From assembly GCF_900111605.1 (NCBI RefSeq), contig NZ_FOIA01000007.1, forward strand, positions 50,576 through 114,575: a DNA stretch of 64,000 nucleotides, in the 5' to 3' direction. Positions 9,594 to 17,850 of the stretch are shown in pieces (positions within the stretch are counted from its first letter, which is position 1; every line of letters begins with the position of its first letter). The notes beneath the pieces are model-generated. The model saw only the letters and a program-made list of their open reading frames with translations. It had not been told where the DNA came from and did no database searches. The position numbers were made by a program, and so were the translations under genes. This DNA is from Nitrosomonas marina. GTDB taxonomy: Bacteria > Pseudomonadota > Gammaproteobacteria > Burkholderiales > Nitrosomonadaceae.

Positions 9594-10038
9594 AGATCCG
9601 CTTGCAGCGCTGCGTCCACTGCATACGCCCATGCCTGTTAGCTGGTGGCCACCTGCGCCGGGCTGGTGGATTGCCGTGTTGCTGTTAACAGTGTGCAGTA
9701 TTTTGATTTATCGTTACAGAAAAAAACGTGTCGCACAGCGTGCAGCGCTTTATGAGCTGAAATGGCTGGCCAGTAACCGGAATGATGTTAAGCAGCCTGC
9801 CTCGCGTTTGAATCAACTGCTGAAACGGTATGCACTGGTCTGCTGGCCTGCAAAAGAAGTTGCAGGACTATCCGGCCAGTCCTGGCTTGCTTTTCTTGAT
9901 CACAATGGCGGCAACGGGCGGTTTTCCAACGGACCCGGCCGTTTGCTGTTATCAGGCCCATATCAAGAGGTGCACGCTGATCTGGATGAACTGATCGATC
10001 TGGCGCGTCAGTGGATTAAAACGAACCTGCCGAAATAA
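9586..10038 (+). CDS. DUF4381-type small membrane protein of the Bat operon
   Basis: 150-residue protein with one N-terminal transmembrane segment (about residues 27-42, after the Trp-rich PVSWWPPAPGWW), then a basic patch RYRKKRV and a helical cytosolic domain. This layout, and the position between DUF58 and the first VWA gene, match the DUF4381 family. Its start overlaps the DUF58 gene by eight bases. Its role is probably as a membrane-anchored accessory in Bat complex assembly, by inference from context. Confidence 0.8.
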   Translation: MIEDPLAALRPLHTPMPVSWWPPAPGWWIAVLLLTVCSILIYRYRKKRVAQRAALYELKWLASNRNDVKQPASRLNQLLKRYALVCWPAKEVAGLSGQSWLAFLDHNGGNGRFSNGPGRLLLSGPYQEVHADLDELIDLARQWIKTNLPK

Positions 10039-10045
10039 GTGAAGG

Positions 10046-11029
10046 ATGTTTGAATTTGCATGGCCCTGGATGTTTCTATGTTTACCGTTACCCTGGCTTT
10101 TCAGGCATTTTCTGCCGCCTGCTACAAGCGTTAATCGGGGTGTTTTATTTGTACCGTTTGTTGACTCCATTTCAGACGGTTTTGCTGAAACGCGTCGACA
10201 GTCGATACGTTCGCCGCGCTTGTGGGGATTGTTCATATGCTGGCTGCTGCTGGTCACTGCCGCGGCCAGGCCGCAATGGATTGGTGAGGAAACTGAACTT
10301 CCCGAGACCGGGCGCGATTTGATTCTGGCAGTCGATGTGTCCGGCAGTATGGAGATTGCTGATATGGGTGATGGGCATGCCAACCGTATGGATGTTGTCA
10401 AACAGGTGGCCGGTGACTTCATCCGTCGCCGCGAGGGGGACCGTATCGGGTTGATTCTGTTTGGCAGCGAGGCTTATCTGCAGACACCGATGACGTTCGA
10501 TCACGCAACCGTTGCAAACCTGCTGCAGGGTACCGCAATCGGGATTGCCGGACGCGAAACAGCGATCGGCGATGCTATCGGCATGGCGATCAAACATCTG
10601 AAAGGTTTGCGGCATGATGCCGAAGATGCTGTGCTGGTGCTGCTGACTGATGGCGCCAATAACGCAGGTCATGTGCAGCCACGCAAAGCTGCCGAGCTTG
10701 CTCAACAACAGGGATTGCGTATTTACACCATTGGTGTGGGCGGCGAAGCGCACGAGATGCAGACCCTGTTTGGTATGCGTATGGTGAATCCTGCATCAGA
10801 TCTGGATGAAGCGACGTTGCAAATGATTGCCGACTTGACCGGCGGAAAGTATTTTCGCGCTACCGACCGGGATACGCTTCAGGATATCTACCGTCAGCTG
10901 GACCGCCTCGAACCTACGATAGAGGGTGGTCGTCTCGTTCGCCCCACGTCTGAACTTTTTGTCTGGCCACTCGGTCTCGGATTGTTAATGAGTTTTTTGC
11001 TCGTGCAATACATATGGAGAATGAAATAA
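10046..11029 (+). CDS. batA: VWA domain membrane protein, BatA-like
   Basis: 327-residue membrane protein with a periplasm- or cytosol-facing von Willebrand factor A domain between flanking helices (N-terminal hydrophobic segments at about 5-20 and 60-74, C-terminal helix at about 303-325). The MIDAS metal site DVSGS is at about 97-101, with LTDGANNAG further on as the second metal-site loop. BatA-like proteins are associated with aerotolerance and envelope stress in other bacteria. ATG 10046 directly follows an AAGG; a second ATG eight codons in is possible. It lies seven bases after the DUF4381 gene. Confidence 0.88.
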   Translation: MFEFAWPWMFLCLPLPWLFRHFLPPATSVNRGVLFVPFVDSISDGFAETRRQSIRSPRLWGLFICWLLLVTAAARPQWIGEETELPETGRDLILAVDVSGSMEIADMGDGHANRMDVVKQVAGDFIRRREGDRIGLILFGSEAYLQTPMTFDHATVANLLQGTAIGIAGRETAIGDAIGMAIKHLKGLRHDAEDAVLVLLTDGANNAGHVQPRKAAELAQQQGLRIYTIGVGGEAHEMQTLFGMRMVNPASDLDEATLQMIADLTGGKYFRATDRDTLQDIYRQLDRLEPTIEGGRLVRPTSELFVWPLGLGLLMSFLLVQYIWRMK

Positions 11030-11047
11030 AGAACCCGCGTTAATGTT

Positions 11048-12832
11048 ATGAACGAATTTCATTTCTTGCGTCCATTATGGTTCCTGGCGTTGATACCGGT
11101 CATATGGCTGCTCATATTGCTCTGGCGCAGACAATCGGCCGGCGAAGCCTGGCGTAAGGTTATTGACCGGCAGCTGTTGTCCGGTTTGTGGCTGGAGAAG
11201 CCTGGCCGATCGGCGCGTTTGCCATTGTTGATACTCGCCGCTGGCTGGGTGTTGACCATCTGCGCACTTGCGGGTCCGGTATGGGAACGCCAGCCCGAGG
11301 CTGTCTGGCAAGCGCAATTATCGCGGATTCTGATACTCGATTTATCACCGTCGATGGACGCGCGCGACCTGATACCCTCGCGTCTGGAGCGTGCGCGTTT
11401 CAAGGTCATGGATATACTTGAACGTTCCAGGGAAGGACGTACCGGTATGGTCGTATTTGCCGGTGAGCCGCATATCGTTACACCGCTCACCGAGGATATC
11501 AGAACCATTCAGAATCTGGTCACGGCATTACGGACGGATATCATGCCGGTAAGTGGTGATTATGCTGCACCGGCTTTGCAGATGGCGATGGAATTGCTGA
11601 ATCTGAAAGGCATACGCGCAGGTGAATTACTATTGATTACCGACGGGATTGAAGATCCGGCGGCAGCCCTGTCTCAGGCGAGGGAATTACATGCCCAGGG
11701 GCACACACTTTCCGTGCTGGGTATCGGCACGGAACTGGGCGGCGCGATTGTGCGTGATGGTATTACCGAAGTAATTCGCTTTGATCCGGCACCGCTCCAG
11801 GAACTTGCACGCGCAGGCGGTGGCACATTCAGCAGGCTGACGACTGATGACCGGGATTTAAACCGTTTGTTATCGGAAGCATCCCCTGCGGGTGATTTTG
11901 AGCAAATGTCAGATGGCGCTGGCGGGATCGAACGTTGGGTGGAAAGTGGTGTCTGGCTGTTGCCTGTTATTGTGTTGCTGGCCGCTGTATCATTCCGGCG
12001 GGGCTGGTTGCTGGGGTATGCGTTATTTTTCGTTGCGCCACCGCCTGGTCACGCCTTTGGCTGGCAGGACTTATGGTTACGAGCTGATCAACAGGCGTAC
12101 AGATATTTACAGGAGGGCGATCCGCAGGCCGCCGCGCAGCAGTTTCGAGATCCGAACTGGCGTGGTACGGCGTTGTACGAAGCTGGTGAATTTGAAGCTG
12201 CCGCAAAAGCGTTTGCCGAGTCAGATGATCCTGAAGCACTTTATAACCGGGGCAATGCACTTGCGCGCGCGGGTGAGATTGAGCAGGCCATGAAAGCTTA
12301 TCGCGACGTATTACAGGAAAATCCCGCGCATGACGACGCACAAGCCAATCTCGAATTGCTGGAGAAACTGCTGCAAGACCAAGAACTGGACGATGAACCG
12401 GCGCATCAAAATGATGAAAGCGAACAGGATGAAAAAAAAGAGGATAAAAAGGAAAACGGCGATGAGCACAATGAAGAGAGTGGCTCAGAAAACGATTCGG
12501 AACAAAACAACATGACGCCGTCTGAAGACGAAGCGCAAATCGACAATAACCAGGCTGATGGTGATAGCAGCGAGTCCCATGTTGATGATAGTCGGCGCGA
12601 ATCGCAGCCCATTGATCCGCAGCAATCAGATAATGACGATCAATATCCGGAAGATCAGCAGGTTACCCAGCCGGATGCGTCAATCCATGATGACAGGAAC
12701 GATGAGAATGAACCGCTGTCAAGCGAGGAAGAGCTGGCGCTGGAACAGTGGCTGCGGCAGATTCCCGAGGACCCTGCCGGCCTGCTGCGCCGAAAATTCA
12801 TGTTGGAACATCATCAGCGAAAACAGAAATGA
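11048..12832 (+). CDS. VWA plus TPR membrane protein, fused BatB/BatC-like
   Basis: 594-residue protein combining a BatB-like half and a BatC-like half. N-terminal helices at about 9-26 and 58-76 precede a VWA domain with a MIDAS site DLSPS at about 98-102. Further helices at about 300-330 precede TPR repeats (ALYNRGNALARAGEIEQAMKA region). The C-terminal region of about 110 residues is extremely acidic and Asn/Gln/Ser-rich, probably disordered, followed by a short conserved tail LEQWLRQIPEDP. The tail resembles other VWA-TPR proteins of proteobacteria. It probably works with the BatA-like protein in a membrane complex. Its stop overlaps the batD start by ATGA. Confidence 0.86.
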   Translation: MNEFHFLRPLWFLALIPVIWLLILLWRRQSAGEAWRKVIDRQLLSGLWLEKPGRSARLPLLILAAGWVLTICALAGPVWERQPEAVWQAQLSRILILDLSPSMDARDLIPSRLERARFKVMDILERSREGRTGMVVFAGEPHIVTPLTEDIRTIQNLVTALRTDIMPVSGDYAAPALQMAMELLNLKGIRAGELLLITDGIEDPAAALSQARELHAQGHTLSVLGIGTELGGAIVRDGITEVIRFDPAPLQELARAGGGTFSRLTTDDRDLNRLLSEASPAGDFEQMSDGAGGIERWVESGVWLLPVIVLLAAVSFRRGWLLGYALFFVAPPPGHAFGWQDLWLRADQQAYRYLQEGDPQAAAQQFRDPNWRGTALYEAGEFEAAAKAFAESDDPEALYNRGNALARAGEIEQAMKAYRDVLQENPAHDDAQANLELLEKLLQDQELDDEPAHQNDESEQDEKKEDKKENGDEHNEESGSENDSEQNNMTPSEDEAQIDNNQADGDSSESHVDDSRRESQPIDPQQSDNDDQYPEDQQVTQPDASIHDDRNDENEPLSSEEELALEQWLRQIPEDPAGLLRRKFMLEHHQRKQK

Positions 12833-14607
12833 GCCAAATAAAATACTTCTTTTATTCCATCATGTTTCTGTTTTGCCTGCTATTGGGGCCTGTACAGGCT
12901 GTCGCGGCGTTGACCGCACAATTGGACCGCGAGCGCATAACCGAGGGTGAGACTGTACGGTTGACCATCGAGGCCGCCGGTCAGATATCAACTATGCCCG
13001 ATACGCGCGCACTGGAGCAGGATTTCGAAATCGCCGGTACCATGAGTGGCAGCCGCGTCAACATTATCAATGGCAAAATGGATTCACGCACGACCTGGAC
13101 GATTTCACTGATTCCCCTGCGTAGCGGTCAATTGACCATTCCACCGTTGCAGATTAACAATGAGTATACGCCTGAACTGACCCTGCAGGTGGTGGCAGCG
13201 TCTGCCGGCAACGAGCCCGATACAGCTGCACCGATTTTTCTGGAAACCAGCGTTGACAAAACCGATCCCTATGTACAGGGAATGGTTCGGTATACCCAGC
13301 GCGTGTTTTTTGCTGTCAATCTGGCACAGGGCAGCTTGAGCGAACCTGAACATGAAAACATGCTGGTGCGTAAGGTCGGTGAAGATCGTGAGTATACAAC
13401 CCTGCGTAATGGCCGGAGTTACACGGTGATTGAACGCGAGTTTGTGGTTTTTCCACAGGTCAGTGGCAAACTGGTGATTCCGTCCGCGGTTCTGAATGCA
13501 CAAATACCGGAAGCCTCCAATCGACAGGATCCTTTTTTTGACCGTTTCTTTTCCAGTACTCGTCCGGTCCGGTTACGTGGAGAAGCGATTACGCTGGATG
13601 TTCGGCCACGTCCTGATCAAAGTAAATCACCCTACTGGTTGCCTTCCGAAGCCGTTGAACTGCACGAAACCTGGGAACCTGAAGACAGCCAAATCAATAT
13701 TGGCGAACCGGTTACGCGCAACATTTCCATTACAGCGCTGGGTGTGACGGGCGAACAACTGCCTGAACTAAAATTGACAGACCCCGAGGGTTTCAAGCTC
13801 TATCCCGACCGTGCGCAATCGAGAACGCAAAACCAGTCGGGCACAGTCCAGGGAGAAAAAACACTGCGCCTGGCATACATGCCCACACAACCCGGAAAAC
13901 ATACCCTCCCGGCCATTACCTTACACTGGTGGGACACTGCCACTGACAGCGAACAGGTCGCTAAACTGCCGGAACGCACGGTGGAAGTGCTTCCTGCTGC
14001 GGGGCAACAACAGGAGGATGTCGCAACTAATATACCGGGTGTCGACTATGCGCAAAATCGTTCAACACAGCAATCCACAGAACGGGCAGGCAGCCAGCTG
14101 TTTCCGGCAGACCGAACGGGCCGCTTTACTGGTTCACCAACTGCTGGCGATTCCGGCTGGTTCTGGGTAGCGTTGCTATTTGCTACACTGTGGCTGATAA
14201 CACTCGGCCTTTTCTGGCGCGTGCGCCGTATGCAACGTATGCAACTTCAGTCGGATGGCGCAGAAAAGCCACCCTTTGAAGAACTTGAAAATGCCAGGCA
14301 GGCCAGAAAACGGTTTCTCGCCGCCTGTCGGGGCAATAACCCGCAACAGGCGCGTCACTTCCTGCTCAAATGGGCCGCATGCCACTGGCACGATTCTCCA
14401 CCCATAGGACTTGACGAGCTCTCATCACGTCTGAATGATCCGGCCATCGATGCAACGTTAACGCAACTGGATCGGGTTTTGTATCAGGATAACCAGGAAA
14501 GCTGGAATGGACGGGAACTGGCGAAACTGATTACTGAATTGCCGAAAACTGTTCATGCATCAAAAGATAAGAGGGGTGGTAGTGCTTTGCCGGAGTTGTA
14601 TTCCTGA
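12829..14607 (+). CDS. batD: BatD-family protein (aerotolerance)
   Basis: 592-residue exported and membrane-anchored protein. A signal peptide occupies about residues 1-27, and the mature part starts with LTAQLDRERITEGETVRLTI, the immunoglobulin-like BatD motif. The region around RVNIINGKMDSRTTWTISL is typical of BatD. A single transmembrane helix near residues 448-470 is followed by a basic stretch and a cytosolic helical tail. ATG 12829 overlaps the previous stop (ATGA); the longer in-frame extension upstream lies inside the BatBC gene and would bury the signal peptide, so it is rejected. Its stop codon falls inside the palindromic element at 14601-14753. Confidence 0.88.
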   Translation: MSQIKYFFYSIMFLFCLLLGPVQAVAALTAQLDRERITEGETVRLTIEAAGQISTMPDTRALEQDFEIAGTMSGSRVNIINGKMDSRTTWTISLIPLRSGQLTIPPLQINNEYTPELTLQVVAASAGNEPDTAAPIFLETSVDKTDPYVQGMVRYTQRVFFAVNLAQGSLSEPEHENMLVRKVGEDREYTTLRNGRSYTVIEREFVVFPQVSGKLVIPSAVLNAQIPEASNRQDPFFDRFFSSTRPVRLRGEAITLDVRPRPDQSKSPYWLPSEAVELHETWEPEDSQINIGEPVTRNISITALGVTGEQLPELKLTDPEGFKLYPDRAQSRTQNQSGTVQGEKTLRLAYMPTQPGKHTLPAITLHWWDTATDSEQVAKLPERTVEVLPAAGQQQEDVATNIPGVDYAQNRSTQQSTERAGSQLFPADRTGRFTGSPTAGDSGWFWVALLFATLWLITLGLFWRVRRMQRMQLQSDGAEKPPFEELENARQARKRFLAACRGNNPQQARHFLLKWAACHWHDSPPIGLDELSSRLNDPAIDATLTQLDRVLYQDNQESWNGRELAKLITELPKTVHASKDKRGGSALPELYS

Positions 14608-14753
14608 GAATCTGATCAAGATCTCACTGAAGAGTGTATACGTCGTTAAAATCGAACTTAAAGTGCTCGCATACTGTGTGTATGCTCCGCTTTTGAGTTC
14701 AATTTTGCCTTGTACTGCACTTCTTGATCGAGATCTTAAACAGGCTCTAAGAA
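14601..14753. repeat. 153-bp imperfect palindromic element at the end of batD (MITE-like)
   Basis: A long imperfect inverted repeat. The left half, from TTCCTGAG at 14601 through AAGATCTC and GCATAC, is matched by the reverse complement of the right half ending at 14753, with a loop of only a few bases around 14673-14678. The outer end of the right half reads, in reverse complement, TTCTTAGAGCCTGTTTAAG. The two arms differ at scattered positions and small indels, as in old miniature inverted-repeat elements. It includes the batD stop codon and could also act as a transcriptional stop or mRNA 3'-end structure. I did not find a second copy in the window. Confidence 0.6.
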
Positions 14754-15070
14754 AAATACTAATAATATCTGACATTTTATCGATGAGCGGCGTTGGAAAT
14801 AACGTATCGGCGAATGATACGCTTTGGTGGGATAACGGGGGCAAACTTTTTAAAATAGATAAGTATCCTGGATTTCGTGTTCTCGGGGATCTAACGCGGT
14901 TTGTTAAAATCAAGGCTAAATTGACCAGATGCTATAAAACTTAAGGAGATATCATGAAGCTTGCCATAAAAGATGTCATTGTTGATGCAATACATTGCTT
15001 CATTTCGGACGTCTAATTCTAGTTATGCCGGACTTAAGAGCCGAATGACTACCCAATCAATAGCTAAGGA
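14754..15070. other. Decayed region upstream of the HEPN-like pseudogene
   Basis: About 310 bases without a gene I can support. It does contain a strong ribosome site (AAGGAGAT, 14943-14950) before ATG 14954, which opens a frame of only 20 codons ending at 15016. This looks like the beginning of a gene whose remainder has been lost or frameshifted, perhaps the partner of the HEPN-like remnant that follows. Confidence 0.35.
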
Positions 15071-15458
15071 GTGGCGACTATTTCTAATCGAAAAGTTTTT
15101 GTGCGTAACTATAGAATGGCTTCAAATTTTGATGGCACTGACACGGTCCAAAATCCGATACTGGAAAATTTTCTTCCGTCGCTCCTGTATATAAAAATGA
15201 CGTCAATACTTGACGAGGCATTAGAAGGGGGAAATCGAGAAGCACCATGGACGAATGCCAAAAAAGAATCCGTAAACTTTAGGAGGTAGAATCTCTTTCG
15301 CCTCCGACAATAATATGATCAATAACGGCGACAACCTCCATGATGTTAGAGGCCGTCGCAATGATACCGCTCACGAAATAAGTGCCACCGTTACCTGGGA
15401 CGAACTAGCCCAATGGGATGGACTCTATTGTAATTTAATTGAATTCTGGAAACAGAAA
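15071..15458 (+). pseudogene. HEPN-like domain protein, frameshifted
   Basis: Two adjacent frames together resemble one small helical HEPN-type protein. The first (15071-15289, possible GTG start) gives LENFLPSLLYIKMTSILDEALE. The second, entered after the TAA at 15273-15275, gives NNGDNLHDVRGRRNDTAHE followed by TWDELAQW. RNDTAH is a match to the Rx4H motif of HEPN ribonucleases and the surrounding pattern is typical of this fold. A length change near the T-run at 15278-15280 would join them. The second frame has no stop before the transposase ATG at 15459. A disrupted toxin or housekeeping HEPN gene is the likely explanation; family assignment is by motif only. Confidence 0.45.
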
Positions 15459-16295
15459 ATGGCAAGACCATTAAGAATAGAATTCCCCGGTGGTTTGTAT
15501 CACGTCACCTCCCGTGGGGATCGCCGTGAGAATATCTATCTGGACGACGCTGACCGTATCAATTGGCTGACATTGTTCGCTCATGTTTGCAAACGGTTCA
15601 ACTGGGTTTGTCATGCGTATTGCCTGATGGATAATCACTATCATATCGTTGTAGAAACGGTTGAAGGGAATCTGTCCAGGGGGATGCGGCAGTTAAATGG
15701 TGTCTATACGCAGACCTTTAATCGGTCTCACAATCGTATCGGGCATGTTTATCAAGGCCGTTACAAAGCCATTCTGGTGGAAAAAGACAGTTATCTGCTT
15801 GAACTGTCCCGCTATGTTGTGTTGAATCCTGTGCGGGCGGGTATAGTAAAAAATATCGATCAATGGACCTGGAGCAGTTATCCCGTCATGACCGGGGAAA
15901 GCAGTTGTCCCGAGTGGCTGCAAACAGACTGGCTGCTGGGACAGTTTGGTAAACAACGGAAGCGGGCTATTGCCGCGTATATGGATTTTGTTCGCGCAGG
16001 TGTGGGTTTGCCGAGTATTTGGGAAAACTTGTGTGGACAAATATATCTGGGCAAAGAAGCGTTTGTCAAAGAAATGCGGCAACAAGTGCAATCCGATCTG
16101 AACATCAGTGAAATTCCGCGTGCGCAGCGAAGAGCACAGGCCAGACCACTTTCGTATTATTCGAGATTTGGTGACAGAAATGAAGGAATTGCTGCAGCAT
16201 ATCAAACGGGTGATTATACGATGAAGGCTATTGCTGATGAATTTGGCGTGCATTATGCTACGGTTAGCCGGATAGTTAAAAAGGTAGAAGGCTAA
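15459..16295 (+). mobile_element. REP-associated tyrosine transposase (RAYT, IS200-like Y1 family)
   Basis: 278-residue Y1-transposase of the RAYT group, single-strand DNA transposases associated with palindromic repeats. It begins MARPLRIEFPGGLYHVTSRG, the usual start of the family, which is why ATG 15459 is chosen over the open frame to 15315. The HUH metal site is NHYHIVVE at about residues 60-67. It is followed by MRQLNGVYTQ and GRYKAILVEKDSYLLE, containing the conserved tyrosine region, then SRYVVLNPVRAGIV. The C-terminus carries a helix-turn-helix (YTMKAIADEFGVHYATVSRI). The frame is intact. Short TGACCCCAAATTT repeats lie directly downstream. Confidence 0.88.
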
Positions 16296-16310
16296 TGTGT
16301 ATTGTATTGC

Positions 16311-16376
16311 AAGACCTGACCCCAAATTTCAAATTTATGACCCCAAATTTACAAATTTTTGATCCCAAATTTTCAA
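16311..16376. repeat. Three short direct repeats downstream of the RAYT gene
   Basis: Three closely spaced copies of TGACCCCAAATTT (16317, 16338, and 16360 as TGATCCCAAATTT) separated by 8-9 AT-rich bases, the first preceded by AAGACC. The position directly after a RAYT gene suggests transposase-recognised or REP-like DNA, though no hairpin is formed. Confidence 0.6.
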
Positions 16377-16404
16377 GACATAATTATCAGAATCAGATGT
16401 TTGA

Positions 16405-17139
16405 ATGACAATCACAGATCGTAAACGCCTTCTGCACATCATTGTTGTTGTGTTCAGCTTGATTGTGGCTGATATGGTTTCTGCGGCCAATCCTGACGAG
16501 GATTTTTACACGTGGGCCGGTTTTGAAATGACGGGCAGTCTGCCTGCGCACAATCCTTACCTGAAAAACTTGCGATATAAATTATTTATGCAGGGGCGCT
16601 TCGGCGACAATTCGTCACAGTTCTCTCAGGGATTGATACGCGCAGGCACCGGCTATCAATTCAACGAGAAGGTCACAGCATGGCTTGGGTATGACTGGGT
16701 GCCGACCGGTCGGCCGCTGGCACTCAGTCCGTTTAACGACCATGCTGTTTGGCAGCAACTGTCGTGGAGTAACAGCTTTGCATTCGGCACATTAATCAGC
16801 AGAACGCGTTTAGAACAGCATTTTTTTGACGTTCCGGGTGGTTCAGATGCCGCGCATTTGTTTCGGCAGATGCTCAAACTGTCAATACCGGTACCAGTTG
16901 TTTCCCCAAGAATCGGTGTTGTTTTGTGGAACGAAATATTTGTCAATCTGAAAACGACGGCTGCAGGTATTAGAAGCGGGTATAACCAGAACCGGACATT
17001 TGCCGGATTCGGTTATCAGATAAACAAGATGATAACCTTGGAAACCGGTTATATGAATCAGCATATTAACAAGTCGAGCAGTCCGCGCCCCGATCTATTG
17101 CTTCATGTGTTATCGATTACGCTGCTGCTAAATTTTTAA
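16405..17139 (+). CDS. DUF2490-like outer-membrane beta-barrel protein
   Basis: 244-residue exported protein. A signal peptide of about 27 residues ends at VSAAN. The mature part has alternating hydrophobic/polar strands (YKLFMQGRFGDN, VTAWLGYDWVPTG, TLISRTRLEQHFF) and ends in Phe, the usual C-terminal residue of outer-membrane barrels. The pattern FxTWAGFEM...LxLEQR matches the DUF2490 family. Function is unknown. It stands alone between the RAYT repeats and the heat-shock gene. Confidence 0.72.
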   Translation: MTITDRKRLLHIIVVVFSLIVADMVSAANPDEDFYTWAGFEMTGSLPAHNPYLKNLRYKLFMQGRFGDNSSQFSQGLIRAGTGYQFNEKVTAWLGYDWVPTGRPLALSPFNDHAVWQQLSWSNSFAFGTLISRTRLEQHFFDVPGGSDAAHLFRQMLKLSIPVPVVSPRIGVVLWNEIFVNLKTTAAGIRSGYNQNRTFAGFGYQINKMITLETGYMNQHINKSSSPRPDLLLHVLSITLLLNF

Positions 17140-17203
17140 TTTCTCATATAGCAATGAATGGGGGGATTTCCACGTAAAAATCTGCTTTTTGATCCTTTTT
17201 GAT

Positions 17204-17231
17204 CTTGAAAAAAGTTTGAAAAACCACATAT
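17204..17231 (+). promoter_or_regulatory. Sigma-32 (heat-shock) type promoter of the hsp20 gene
   Basis: CTTGAAA at 17204-17210 and CCACATAT at 17224-17231, separated by 13 bases. The consensus is CTTGAAA, 11-16 bases, CCCCATNT, so there is one mismatch. It lies about 50 bases before the Hsp20 start codon. Confidence 0.7.
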
Positions 17232-17279
17232 CAACTGCAGTAGCGATTTCATCAATTTTTTATTAAAAGGAGATAAAAA

Positions 17280-17705
17280 ATGGCAATTACGCGTTATGAA
17301 CCCTGGGGTCTGCTAAGTCAATTGCAAAAGGAACTGGAACGTGGTGCTGCCGAAGGCTCGACTGCAACTGCCGAATGGGCGCCGGCCGTGGATATTAAAG
17401 AAGAAAAAGACAGGTTTGTTATTCACGCTGATATTCCGGGAGTAAAGCCGGAAGATATTGATATCAGCATGGAAAATGGTGTTCTCACCATAAAAGGTGA
17501 GAAGAAAACCGAAGCGGAAACGGAAAAAGATGGTTACAAACGTGTCGAACGGACATATGGTTCATTCTATCGTCGGTTTAGCCTGCCGGATACAGCAAAT
17601 CCGGATGCGATTTCGGCTGTATCAAAGCATGGTGTGCTGGAGTTGACCATACCGAAAAAAGAACACGTGCAACCCAAAAAAATCAGTGTTTCTTCCGCTG
17701 AATAA
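17280..17705 (+). CDS. Small heat-shock protein, Hsp20/alpha-crystallin family
   Basis: 141-residue cytosolic holdase chaperone. The alpha-crystallin domain covers about residues 37-138, with VDIKEEKDRFVIHADIPGV, the MENGVLTIKGEKK strand pair, and the closing HGVLELTIPKKE. A short N-terminal arm begins MAITRYEPWGLL. The ribosome site AAAAGGAGAT lies seven bases before ATG. A sigma-32 type promoter is visible upstream and a strong intrinsic terminator downstream, so it is a stand-alone heat-inducible unit. Confidence 0.95.
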   Translation: MAITRYEPWGLLSQLQKELERGAAEGSTATAEWAPAVDIKEEKDRFVIHADIPGVKPEDIDISMENGVLTIKGEKKTEAETEKDGYKRVERTYGSFYRRFSLPDTANPDAISAVSKHGVLELTIPKKEHVQPKKISVSSAE

Positions 17706-17720
17706 CAACTCCTGCCAACG

Positions 17721-17772
17721 AAAAGGAGTCGACACAGGCTCATCAATCGTCTGATTCGACTCCTTTTTCTTT
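17721..17772 (+). terminator. Rho-independent terminator of hsp20
   Basis: A perfect 12-bp stem AAAAGGAGTCGA (17721-17732) / TCGACTCCTTTT (17756-17767), loop of 23 bases, then TCTTTAT. It sits 16 bases after the stop codon. Confidence 0.85.
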
Positions 17773-17850
17773 ATTTATTAAACCATGTCATAATTAGGCT
17801 TGGCAACAAGCCGCTTCGTTTTATCTGCTAATCAAGTACATTTCCTTTTT

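Noticed and set aside
10172..10753. 193-codon reverse open frame opposite batA
   Set aside because: Lies wholly within the VWA gene in antisense and has no recognisable domain.
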